Positions 56,623 through 64,000 of a stretch of DNA of 64,000 nt are shown piece by piece; position 1 is the first letter of the stretch, and each line of letters begins with the position of its first letter. Below the pieces are notes generated by a model, which was given only the letters and a program-made list of their open reading frames with translations, did no database searches and was not told the origin of the DNA. The DNA comes from Pseudomonas fluorescens (GTDB lineage: Bacteria; Pseudomonadota; Gammaproteobacteria; Pseudomonadales; Pseudomonadaceae), in the NCBI RefSeq assembly GCF_902497895.1, contig NZ_CABVHQ010000010.1, positions 1 to 64,000 of the forward strand, read 5' to 3'. The position numbers and the translations under genes are program-made.

Positions 56623-57369
56623 TTAGGCTTTTGCCGCAGCCGCCAGAATCAGCGCCTTCATCTGCGCCACCGCCGACTTGAAGCCGACGAACAGCGCATG
56701 GGCCACCAGCGCGTGGCCGATGTTCAATTCATTGATGCCTTTGATCGCTGCGACCGCTTCGACGTTGTGGTAATGCAGACCATGGCCGGCATTGACGATC
56801 AGGCCCTGAGCCAGACCAAAGGCCACGCCATCCGCCACCCGTTGCAACTCTTCAGCGACTTCGCTCGGGGTCTGGGCATCGGCGTAACGGCCGGTGTGCA
56901 GTTCAATCGCCGGCGCGCCGACCCTTCTGGACGCTTCGATCTGCCGCTCATCAGCATCGATGAACAGCGAAACCTCACAACCGATTTTACTCAGGCGCTC
57001 TACCGCGGCCTTGATCCGCGCTTCCTGCCCGGCGACGTCGAGACCGCCTTCGGTGGTCAGCTCCTGACGGGTTTCCGGGACCAGGCAGATATGGGCCGGA
57101 CGGATGCGCTCGGCGAACGACATCATTTCTTCGGTGACGCCCATTTCGAAGTTCATGCGGGTTTGCAGCACGTCCTTGAGCAGCAGCACATCGCGTTCCT
57201 GAATGTGCCGGCGGTCTTCACGCAAATGCACGGTGATACCGTCAGCGCCCGCTTCTTCCGCATCCAGCGCGGCCTTGACCGGATCAGGGTAACGAGTGCC
57301 CCGGGCCTGACGCAGGGTGGCTACGTGGTCGATGTTGACGCCAAGAAGAATGCGATTGCTGGTGGTCAC
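56623..57369 (-). CDS. pdxJ: Pyridoxine 5'-phosphate synthase
   Basis: Final ring-forming step of vitamin B6 synthesis from 1-deoxyxylulose 5-phosphate and 3-amino-1-hydroxyacetone phosphate. The 248-residue TIM barrel begins [18 protein letters not shown] and contains [12 protein letters not shown] and [11 protein letters not shown], the phosphate and catalytic regions. It lies last in the lepA-to-pdxJ block, 90 bases after recO. Confidence 0.97.
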   Translation of the reverse strand: MTTSNRILLGVNIDHVATLRQARGTRYPDPVKAALDAEEAGADGITVHLREDRRHIQERDVLLLKDVLQTRMNFEMGVTEEMMSFAERIRPAHICLVPETRQELTTEGGLDVAGQEARIKAAVERLSKIGCEVSLFIDADERQIEASRRVGAPAIELHTGRYADAQTPSEVAEELQRVADGVAFGLAQGLIVNAGHGLHYHNVEAVAAIKGINELNIGHALVAHALFVGFKSAVAQMKALILAAAAKA

Positions 57370-57459
57370 GGAAACGCTCCTGAAGAAGGGAAGATTCGGT
57401 GCACAGCATATAGTGTCCGGTCACGAAAATAACTGTTTCCGAGACCGGACACAGGATCG

Positions 57460-58149
57460 TTACGGCTTTCGAAACAACTCGCGACTGACCAATGGCCGGC
57501 CGCCGAGGTGCACGGCCAATGCCTGGCGCATCAGCCGCTTGGCAGCGGAGAGCGCGCCAGGGGCCGTCCAGTCGGCCTCAGCCATGGCCAGCAACTCGGT
57601 GCCACTGAACAGGCCCGGCTGCAGCAAGTAGACCCGTTCAAGCCCGGCGTCGACCTGCAGACGATACAAGCCATCCGCCGCGATGGGATCGCCATGGATA
57701 TCGGCCTCCAGCGCGAAGCCGTAACCGAGGTCATCCAGCAGTCGCCATTCGAACGCCCGCAGCAATGGCTCGAGCGGACGGCCTTCGGCCAGGGCCAGCA
57801 ACGTCGCGGCGTAGTGATCGAAAACCGCCGGGTGCGGATCTTCGGCCGGCAACAGGCGAATCAGCAGTTCGTTGAGATAGAGGCCGCTGAACAGCGCCTC
57901 TCCGTTGAGCCAATTGGAAACGCCGGCGCTTTCCATCCGTCCGACGTTTTTCAGCTCGCCGCGCCCACGGAACTCGACTTCCAGCGCAACGAACGGCCGC
58001 GCCAGAGTCCCGGCCTTGCCCCGCGCGCTACGCAATACCGCCCGCAGCCGCCCTTGAGGCGTGAGGAAGTCCACCAGCGCGCTGTTTTCGCGATAGGCCC
58101 GGCTGTGCAACACGTAGGCGGGGTGGGCGATGGGTGGGGTTGGGGACAT
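57460..58149 (-). CDS. recO: DNA repair protein RecO
   Basis: Helps load RecA onto SSB-coated DNA in the RecFOR pathway. The 229 residues have an N-terminal OB fold ([32 protein letters not shown]) and a helical C-terminal domain. From ATG 58149 the family similarity starts at once; the longer open frame to 58251 enters a palindromic repeat. It lies 227 bases after era, with the composite repeat between them. Confidence 0.95.
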   Translation of the reverse strand: MSPTPPIAHPAYVLHSRAYRENSALVDFLTPQGRLRAVLRSARGKAGTLARPFVALEVEFRGRGELKNVGRMESAGVSNWLNGEALFSGLYLNELLIRLLPAEDPHPAVFDHYAATLLALAEGRPLEPLLRAFEWRLLDDLGYGFALEADIHGDPIAADGLYRLQVDAGLERVYLLQPGLFSGTELLAMAEADWTAPGALSAAKRLMRQALAVHLGGRPLVSRELFRKP

Positions 58150-58195
58150 GAGATCTGGATATCTCTGAAGAGGGATTACCCTGGCGATCGGGCTT

Positions 58196-58329
58196 TTGTG
58201 GCGAGCGGGCTTGCCCGCGCTGGGTCGCGAAGCGGCCCTAAAACCAGCCACCGCGCTATATCAGGTACGCCGCGCGGAATGGTTTTACGACTGCTTCGCA
58301 GCCGAACGGGGGCAAGCCCCCTCGCCACA
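58196..58329. repeat. Composite palindromic repeat, GAGGGGGCTTG family, reverse orientation
   Basis: Outer arms TTGTGGCGAGCGGGCTTGCC and GGGCAAGCCCCCTCGCCACA, slightly diverged. Left inner arm GGGTCGCGAAGCGGCCCTAA, right inner arm GTTTTACGACTGCTTCGCAG, as in the copy at 26416. It interrupts the era-recO operon. Confidence 0.85.
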
Positions 58330-58376
58330 GCAAGCCCGCTCCCACATTGGATCTTTGTATAACCGGGATTAAGCGA

Positions 58377-59271
<895 letters not shown>

Positions 59272-59279
<8 letters not shown>

Positions 59280-59961
59280 GGCCATTCTCCACGCCCAGGG
59301 CAATCAGTGCTGCAGCGGCCGCTACCTGTTCGGCAATACGACGACTCACACCCTGACCTCGGCTTTTTTCGTTCAGTAAGGTGATTTCGCATTCGACGAA
59401 GAACGTCCGGCAATGCGGTTCACCCTGGATATCCACCACTTCGTAACGCGGCAGGTCGCAGGCACGCGACTGCAGGAATTCTTGCAGTCGGGTCTTTGGA
59501 TCTTTGTTGGTGTCGACCAGCGTCAGGCCTTCGAACTCGGACGCCAGCCAGGCCAGCACGCGCTCACGCGCCATGTCCATGCCAGCATCCAGGTAGATGG
59601 CGCCGATCAGGGCTTCCAGGGCGTCCGCGAGGATCGATTCACGACGAAAGCCGCCGCTCTTCAACTCGCCGGAACCCAGTCGCAGGTACTCGCCCAGATC
59701 AAAACCGCGAGCCAGTACGGCCAGGGTTTCGCCTTTTACCAACCGTGCTCGCAACCGCGACAGCTGACCTTCGCGGGCGAGCGGGAAGCGATCGAACAAA
59801 GCTTCCCCAGCGACGAAGTTGAGAATGGCATCACCGAGGAATTCCAGGCGCTCATTGTTGCGCCCGGCAAAACTGCGGTGAGTCAGGGCCAGGATCATCA
59901 GTTCCTGGTCTTTGAAGGTATAGCCGAGCTGACGCTCGAGACGGCTTAAAGAGACGCTCAC
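59272..59961 (-). CDS. rnc: Ribonuclease III
   Basis: Cleaves double-stranded RNA, including rRNA precursors. The 229 residues comprise the catalytic domain with signature [14 protein letters not shown] and a C-terminal double-stranded RNA-binding domain. The GTG at 59961 overlaps the TGA of the degraded DUF4845-like gene as GTGA, preserving what was probably a translational coupling site. Confidence 0.98.
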
Positions 59962-60115
59962 GGTTTACCCACGCTGAGTTCGTGGTCGAATTTCACCACC
60001 CTAGGGGCGAGGCACCGACGGCCCTCGACAATTAACGCTGTGTTCAAATCCACATCCTGAATATCGTTGACTGCATGCTTTTGGCAATTTCCCTGTAAAG
60101 CTCATCGACCGCGGT
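59958..60115 (-). pseudogene. Remnant of a DUF4845-like membrane protein gene
   Basis: In Pseudomonas a small DUF4845 membrane protein usually lies between lepB and rnc. Here only its C-terminal half is readable: TAVDELYREIAKSMQ (down to 60071), then, after a lost base, NDIQDVDLNTAL and, after an altered middle, [13 protein letters not shown] followed by TGA at 59960. At 60071-60068 the bases read CAG-TC-AAC; restoring one G gives CAG GTC AAC, hence MQVN, as I recall for the family. The N-terminal transmembrane part is missing. The TGA still overlaps the rnc start. The identification rests on recalled family sequences, not on a search. Confidence 0.65.
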
Positions 60116-60161
60116 GCAAGCCGTTGCCATGAAGCATTCCACAAGACCCAGAAAAGCATTC

Positions 60162-60182
60162 GGCGCTGTGTTCAACAGCGCC
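60162..60182 (-). terminator. Hairpin after lepB
   Basis: GGCGCTGT and ACAGCGCC form an 8-bp stem with a five-base loop, starting eight bases beyond the lepB stop; TTTT follows six bases later on the minus strand. It may partly terminate transcription ahead of rnc. Confidence 0.5.
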
Positions 60183-60190
60183 GTGGGTGA

Positions 60191-61045
60191 TTACTTGATC
60201 AGGCCAACCCGCGAGAAATTCGGCAGGTGGCTGAGTTTTGGTTCGGGCCAGCTCATCCAGACCGCGAAGGCCTTGCCGACAATATTCTTGTCGGGAACCA
60301 TGCCTAGCAGATCCTTGGGAATACTTGGGTCATCCCAGTAGCGGCTGTCGTTCGAGTTGTCGCGATTGTCGCCCATCATGAAGTAATGCCCGGCGGGCAC
60401 AACCCACTGACGGTCCGGCGGCGAACGGTAGCGAGTCATTTCCTTGCGGATCAGGTGCTCGGCAGCGCCGAGTTTTTCCTTGTAGAGCTCGGCACTGCCC
60501 AGCGTACCTGGCTCGGAACCCACCATCTGCTCAGCGACCGACTGGCCGTTGACGAACAGTCGCTTGTCGCTGGTATAGCGAATCTGGTCACCTGGCAGGC
60601 CGACCACACGCTTGATGTAGTTGACGTTCGGGTCGCTTGGGTAGCGGAACACCATCACATCGCCACGCTGCGGCTCACCGACTTCGATGACTTTCCTGTC
60701 GAGCACCGGCAGGCGGATCCCGTAAGAAAACTTGTTCACCAGAATGAAATCGCCAACGTCCAGGGTCGGCTTCATCGAGCCGGAAGGAATCTGGAACGGT
60801 TCCACCAGGAACGAACGCAGCACCAGCACGATGAACAACACTGGGAAGAACGACTTGCCGTATTCGACCAGCAGCGGCTCTTTGTTCAGTTTTTCGACTA
60901 CCACCCCATCAGGCTGGCTGACGCTGCCCTGATAGGAGGCAATGGCGTCACGCCGACGCGGCGCCAGGAAAACCAGATCGAGCAACGCCAACAGGCCGCA
61001 GACGAACACGGCGATGACCAGCAACAGCGGGAAATTTAGTGACAT
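60191..61045 (-). CDS. lepB: Signal peptidase I
   Basis: Removes signal peptides at the outer face of the inner membrane by a Ser-Lys dyad. The 284 residues have two N-terminal transmembrane segments (about 5-27 and 62-82), Ser90 in IPSGSMKPTL and Lys145 in NYIKRVVGLPGD, the same numbering as in E. coli. It follows lepA by five bases. Confidence 0.98.
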   Translation of the reverse strand: MSLNFPLLLVIAVFVCGLLALLDLVFLAPRRRDAIASYQGSVSQPDGVVVEKLNKEPLLVEYGKSFFPVLFIVLVLRSFLVEPFQIPSGSMKPTLDVGDFILVNKFSYGIRLPVLDRKVIEVGEPQRGDVMVFRYPSDPNVNYIKRVVGLPGDQIRYTSDKRLFVNGQSVAEQMVGSEPGTLGSAELYKEKLGAAEHLIRKEMTRYRSPPDRQWVVPAGHYFMMGDNRDNSNDSRYWDDPSIPKDLLGMVPDKNIVGKAFAVWMSWPEPKLSHLPNFSRVGLIK

Positions 61046-61050
61046 AGGAC

Positions 61051-62850
61051 CTAACTATCCAACCTGAGCACAGCAAGGAAGGCTTCTTGTGGAATTTCCA
61101 CGTTACCGACCTGCTTCATGCGTTTTTTACCGGCCTTCTGCTTTTCCAACAGCTTGCGCTTACGGCTAACGTCACCGCCGTAGCATTTGGCCAATACGTT
61201 CTTTCTGAGAGCCTTGACGGAAGTCCGCGCAATGATCTGCCCGCCAATGGCGGCCTGGATTGCCACATCGAACATCTGCCGCGGAATCAGTTCTTTCATC
61301 TTCTCGGTCAACTGGCGACCTTTGTAGTGCGCATTGTCCTTGTGCACGATCAGCGCCAGGGCGTCGACTTTGTCACCATTGATCAACACATCCAGTTTCA
61401 CCAGATTAGCCGATTGATAACGGTCGAAGTGGTAATCCAGCGAAGCATAGCCGCGGCTGGTGGACTTCAGACGGTCGAAGAAGTCCAGGACCACTTCGTT
61501 CATCGGCAGATCGTAGGTCACCTGGACCTGAGTACCGAGGAACAGCATGTCGTGCTGTATGCCACGCTTTTCGATGCACAGGGTAATGACGTTACCCAGG
61601 TGCTCTTGCGGCACAAGAATATTGGCCCGCACGATCGGCTCGCGCATGTCTTCGATCGTGGACAGGTCCGGAAGCTTCGACGGGTTGTCGACGTAAATCG
61701 TTTCCCCGGTTTTCAGCAACAGCTCGAAAATAACCGTCGGCGCCGTGGTGATCAGGTCCAGGTCGTACTCGCGCTCCAGGCGCTCCTGGATGATTTCCAT
61801 GTGCAGCATGCCGAGGAACCCGCAACGGAAGCCGAAGCCCAGGGCGTCGGAGCTTTCCGGGGTGTACTGCAGGGACGAGTCGTTGAGCGTGAGTTTTTGC
61901 AGGGCTTCACGGAAATCTTCGAAGTCGTCGGAGCTGACCGGGAACAGACCGGCGTAAACCTGCGGCTGAATGCGTTTGAAGCCTGGCAGCACGTCGACGT
62001 CCGGCGTGGAGCTCAAGGTCAGGGTGTCACCGACCGGTGCACCGTGAATGTCCTTGATACCGGCAATGATGAAGCCTACTTCACCGGCTTTCAGGTCAAC
62101 GGTAGCGGAATGTTTCGGGTTGAATACACCGACGCTGTCCACCAGGTGGATCTTGCCGGTGGATTTGACCAGGATCTTGTCGCCCTTCCTCACACGGCCG
62201 TGGCGCACACGTACCAGGGAAACAACGCCCAGGTAGTTGTCGAACCAAGAATCGATGATCAACGCTTGCAGCGGATCTTCGATGTTGCCGGTTGGCGCAG
62301 GAATAGTGTGAACCAGGCGTTCGAGCACTTCGTCGACGCCCTGACCGGTCTTGGCGCTGCACTCGACCGCGTCGGTGGCATCGATACCGATGATTTTTTC
62401 GATTTCTTCCTTTACGCGATCCGGATCGGCCTGAGGCAGGTCGATCTTGTTCAGGACAGGCATGACTTCCAGGCCCTGCTCGATCGCCGTGTAGCAGTTG
62501 GCAACCGATTGCGCTTCAACACCCTGACCGGCATCGACCACCAGCAACGCACCTTCACAGGCCGCCAGCGACCGGCTGACTTCATAGGTGAAGTCGACGT
62601 GGCCAGGGGTGTCAATGAAGTTCAGCTGGTACTTGATGCCATCTCTGGCGGTGTAATACAGGGTAACGCTATGGGCCTTGATGGTGATCCCGCGCTCACG
62701 CTCGAGGTCCATGGAGTCCAGTACCTGGGCTTCCATTTCGCGCTCGGCAAGGCCGCCGCACATCTGGATGAAGCGATCGGCCAGCGTCGACTTGCCATGG
62801 TCAATGTGGGCGATGATGGAGAAATTGCGGATATGACTCAAATCACTCAC
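61051..62850 (-). CDS. lepA: Elongation factor 4 (LepA)
   Basis: Ribosome-associated GTPase that helps during translation initiation or stress. The 599-residue length is normal. The G domain has [21 protein letters not shown] and NKIDLP, then EF-G-like domains II, III and V and the LepA-specific C-terminal part ([19 protein letters not shown]). It starts the lepA-lepB pair. In P. aeruginosa the gene before lepA is mucD; here it is lptG. Confidence 0.98.
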   Translation of the reverse strand: MSDLSHIRNFSIIAHIDHGKSTLADRFIQMCGGLAEREMEAQVLDSMDLERERGITIKAHSVTLYYTARDGIKYQLNFIDTPGHVDFTYEVSRSLAACEGALLVVDAGQGVEAQSVANCYTAIEQGLEVMPVLNKIDLPQADPDRVKEEIEKIIGIDATDAVECSAKTGQGVDEVLERLVHTIPAPTGNIEDPLQALIIDSWFDNYLGVVSLVRVRHGRVRKGDKILVKSTGKIHLVDSVGVFNPKHSATVDLKAGEVGFIIAGIKDIHGAPVGDTLTLSSTPDVDVLPGFKRIQPQVYAGLFPVSSDDFEDFREALQKLTLNDSSLQYTPESSDALGFGFRCGFLGMLHMEIIQERLEREYDLDLITTAPTVIFELLLKTGETIYVDNPSKLPDLSTIEDMREPIVRANILVPQEHLGNVITLCIEKRGIQHDMLFLGTQVQVTYDLPMNEVVLDFFDRLKSTSRGYASLDYHFDRYQSANLVKLDVLINGDKVDALALIVHKDNAHYKGRQLTEKMKELIPRQMFDVAIQAAIGGQIIARTSVKALRKNVLAKCYGGDVSRKRKLLEKQKAGKKRMKQVGNVEIPQEAFLAVLRLDS

Positions 62851-62939
62851 GGATCAACACTCAAAAAGGCTGCAGGCATAGCCCGCCGAAAAATAGCCGG
62901 GAATTGTACCTGATCCACAGTGCCAGCGTCACGTTTGCC

Positions 62940-63019
62940 TGTGTAGCAGCTGGCGAAGCCTGCGTTCTACTGTGTAGCAGCTGGCGAAGCCTGCGTTCGA
63001 CTGCGTAGCAGTCGTAAAC
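62940..63019. repeat. 31-bp tandem repeat, TAGCAGCTGGCGAAGCC family
   Basis: A 31-base unit carrying GTAGCAGCTGGCGAAGCCTG occurs twice back to back (62940-62970 and 62971-63001) with one mismatch, followed by a fragment of the inner arm (GCGTAGCAGTCGTAAACC). It lies in the 281-base gap between lptG and lepA. It looks like a half element of the family at 37163, partly duplicated. Confidence 0.85.
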
Positions 63020-63069
63020 CCAACCCCGTTTACAGGTCAGCTGCACAGGAGCTTTCACGCTCTACAATA

Positions 63070-63103
63070 AAAAACGCCCCGGCCTTTCGACAGGGGCGTT
63101 TTT
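63070..63103 (-). terminator. Intrinsic terminator of lptG
   Basis: AAAAACGCCCC and GGGGCGTTTTT pair over 11 bases with a 12-base loop, 28 bases after the lptG stop. Confidence 0.92.
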
Positions 63104-63131
63104 CTCCAGCCAATGCAGGGCGAACCCGCTA

Positions 63132-64000
63132 TCAACCGGCTCGTCGCAACAGCCAGATCCCGGCCAGGGCGCAGATTCCGGCCGGTACCAGCACCGCAAA
63201 TAGCGGCGAGAAACCGAATACCAGGCTCGACGGCCCCAGCAAATCCTGGGCAATTCGGAAGGTGAAACCCACCAGCACGCCGGTGAACACTCGCTGACCG
63301 AGGGTCACCGAGCGCAACGGGCCGAAAATGAACGAAATAGCCATCAGCACCAGTGCGGCGGTGACCAGCGGTTGCAACACCTTGACCCAAAATGCCAACC
63401 AGTAGCGGCCATTGTTCAAGCCCTGGTCGGCCAGATAGTGGATGTAACTCCACAGGCCGCTGATCGACAACGATTCCGGCGCCATCACCACGGTACTGAG
63501 CAATTGCGGGCTCAAAGCCACTTCCCAGCGCTCTTCAGGCAAGGTAACGACTTCGGTGCTGCCATCATGAAACAGGGTGGTGGTGACATCGGTCAGCATC
63601 CAATGGTCTTCGTCGAACTTCGCACGCTTGGCGAAACTCGAGGACTGCATGTGGCGCTGATCGTCGAAGCGATAGCGGGTTACACCGTAGAGCAGACCAT
63701 TGGGTTGCACCGAGTTGACGTGAATGAACTCCTCGCCCTGACGGTGCCACAAACCATGCTTGGCGCTTTGCGCTTCACCGCCGCCCTGAGCCAGGGAGCG
63801 ATTGGCCTGCGCAATGTTTTCCGTGGCCGGGGCAACGTACTCGCCGACCAGCACGCCTGCCAGCATCAGCACCATCATCGGCTTCATCACCGCCCAGACG
63901 ATCCGACCGATGGACACCCCGGCAGCGCGCATGATGGTCAGTTCACTGGCACTGGCCAGGCTGCCCAGACCGATCAGACAGCCGATCAAGGCGGCCATCG
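63132..64000 (-). CDS. lptG: LPS export permease LptG, 5' end outside the window
   Basis: Inner-membrane permease half of LptBFG, which extracts lipopolysaccharide for transport to the outer membrane. About 289 C-terminal residues are visible: a membrane segment (TIMRAAGVSIGRIVWAVM), the periplasmic jellyroll domain (NGLLYGVTRYRFDD, WMLTDVTTTLFHDGS), and C-terminal helices (ALVLMAISFIFGPLRS). About 65 N-terminal residues lie beyond 64000. The gene ends normally and has a strong terminator. lptF should lie further to the right. Confidence 0.93.
   Translation of the reverse strand, partial: MAALIGCLIGLGSLASASELTIMRAAGVSIGRIVWAVMKPMMVLMLAGVLVGEYVAPATENIAQANRSLAQGGGEAQSAKHGLWHRQGEEFIHVNSVQPNGLLYGVTRYRFDDQRHMQSSSFAKRAKFDEDHWMLTDVTTTLFHDGSTEVVTLPEERWEVALSPQLLSTVVMAPESLSISGLWSYIHYLADQGLNNGRYWLAFWVKVLQPLVTAALVLMAISFIFGPLRSVTLGQRVFTGVLVGFTFRIAQDLLGPSSLVFGFSPLFAVLVPAGICALAGIWLLRRAG

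Noticed and set aside
61087-62913. Long open frame on the plus strand, 608 codons
   Set aside because: It is exactly antisense to lepA and has no family motifs; high-GC codon bias keeps the opposite frame open.
62940-63001. CRISPR or minisatellite array before lepA
   Set aside because: Only two full units, directly adjacent without spacers, matching a palindromic repeat family elsewhere in the window.

Overview
The window is an ordinary stretch of Pseudomonas chromosome, most likely from the P. fluorescens group. The evidence is a complete Wsp surface-sensing operon, Pseudomonas-type housekeeping blocks (rpsP-rimM-trmD-rplS, lepA-lepB-rnc-era-recO-pdxJ, hom-thrC, purL), high GC coding sequence, and many short palindromic intergenic repeats of the REP kind. 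I see no rRNA, tRNA, CRISPR array, prophage, insertion sequence, plasmid origin, defence island or biosynthetic cluster.

Layout, left to right. 1-3.5 kb: a small membrane protein, an alpha/beta-hydrolase lipoprotein, a QEGLA/DUF1704 protein with an HExxxH motif, and another lipoprotein, all on the minus strand. 3.5-7.1 kb: a TetR regulator, lysS, and prfB with its programmed +1 frameshift. 7.2-15.6 kb: wspABCDEFR, where receptor WspA signals through kinase WspE to the diguanylate cyclase WspR; wspA to wspF are joined by 1- or 4-base overlaps. 16-22.6 kb: a TerB/DUF533 protein, then a plus-strand ydcSTUV-patD-like operon for polyamine or GABA-precursor uptake and oxidation. 22.7-28.9 kb: a 61-residue orphan ORF, opgD, an old-yellow-enzyme reductase, recJ interrupted by an in-frame stop codon, and yaeQ. 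29-33.2 kb: a class III CoA transferase, a secreted solute-binding-like protein, a DUF3509-like protein, and a sensor with periplasmic and PAS domains but no kinase.

33-44 kb: thrC, hom, dsbC, xerD, then rplS-trmD-rimM-rpsP and ffh, followed by divergent ypjD-like and CorB-like membrane protein genes. 44-50 kb: an MHS transporter, purT, a DUF1289 protein, a gamma-carbonic-anhydrase-like protein, two Nudix hydrolases and a small L,D-transpeptidase. 50-64 kb: a NIF3-like protein, purL, mltF, the pdxJ-recO-era-rnc-lepB-lepA block, and lptG cut off by the window edge. A degraded DUF4845-like gene lies between lepB and rnc.

The most informative oddities are these. (i) recJ has a TGA at codon 252 with the frame open on both sides. 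(ii) A DUF4845-like remnant carries what looks like a one-base deletion. (iii) The lepA-pdxJ block has neighbours (lptG, mltF) unlike those I recall for P. aeruginosa PAO1 and P. putida KT2440. (iv) A BvgS/EvgS-like sensor ends directly after its PAS domain. (v) The intergenic repeats look modular: inner arms are shared between elements with different outer arms, and repeat copies abut or supply stop codons. Nothing here looks like a wholly new multi-gene system. The repeat architecture and the broken genes most deserve follow-up.
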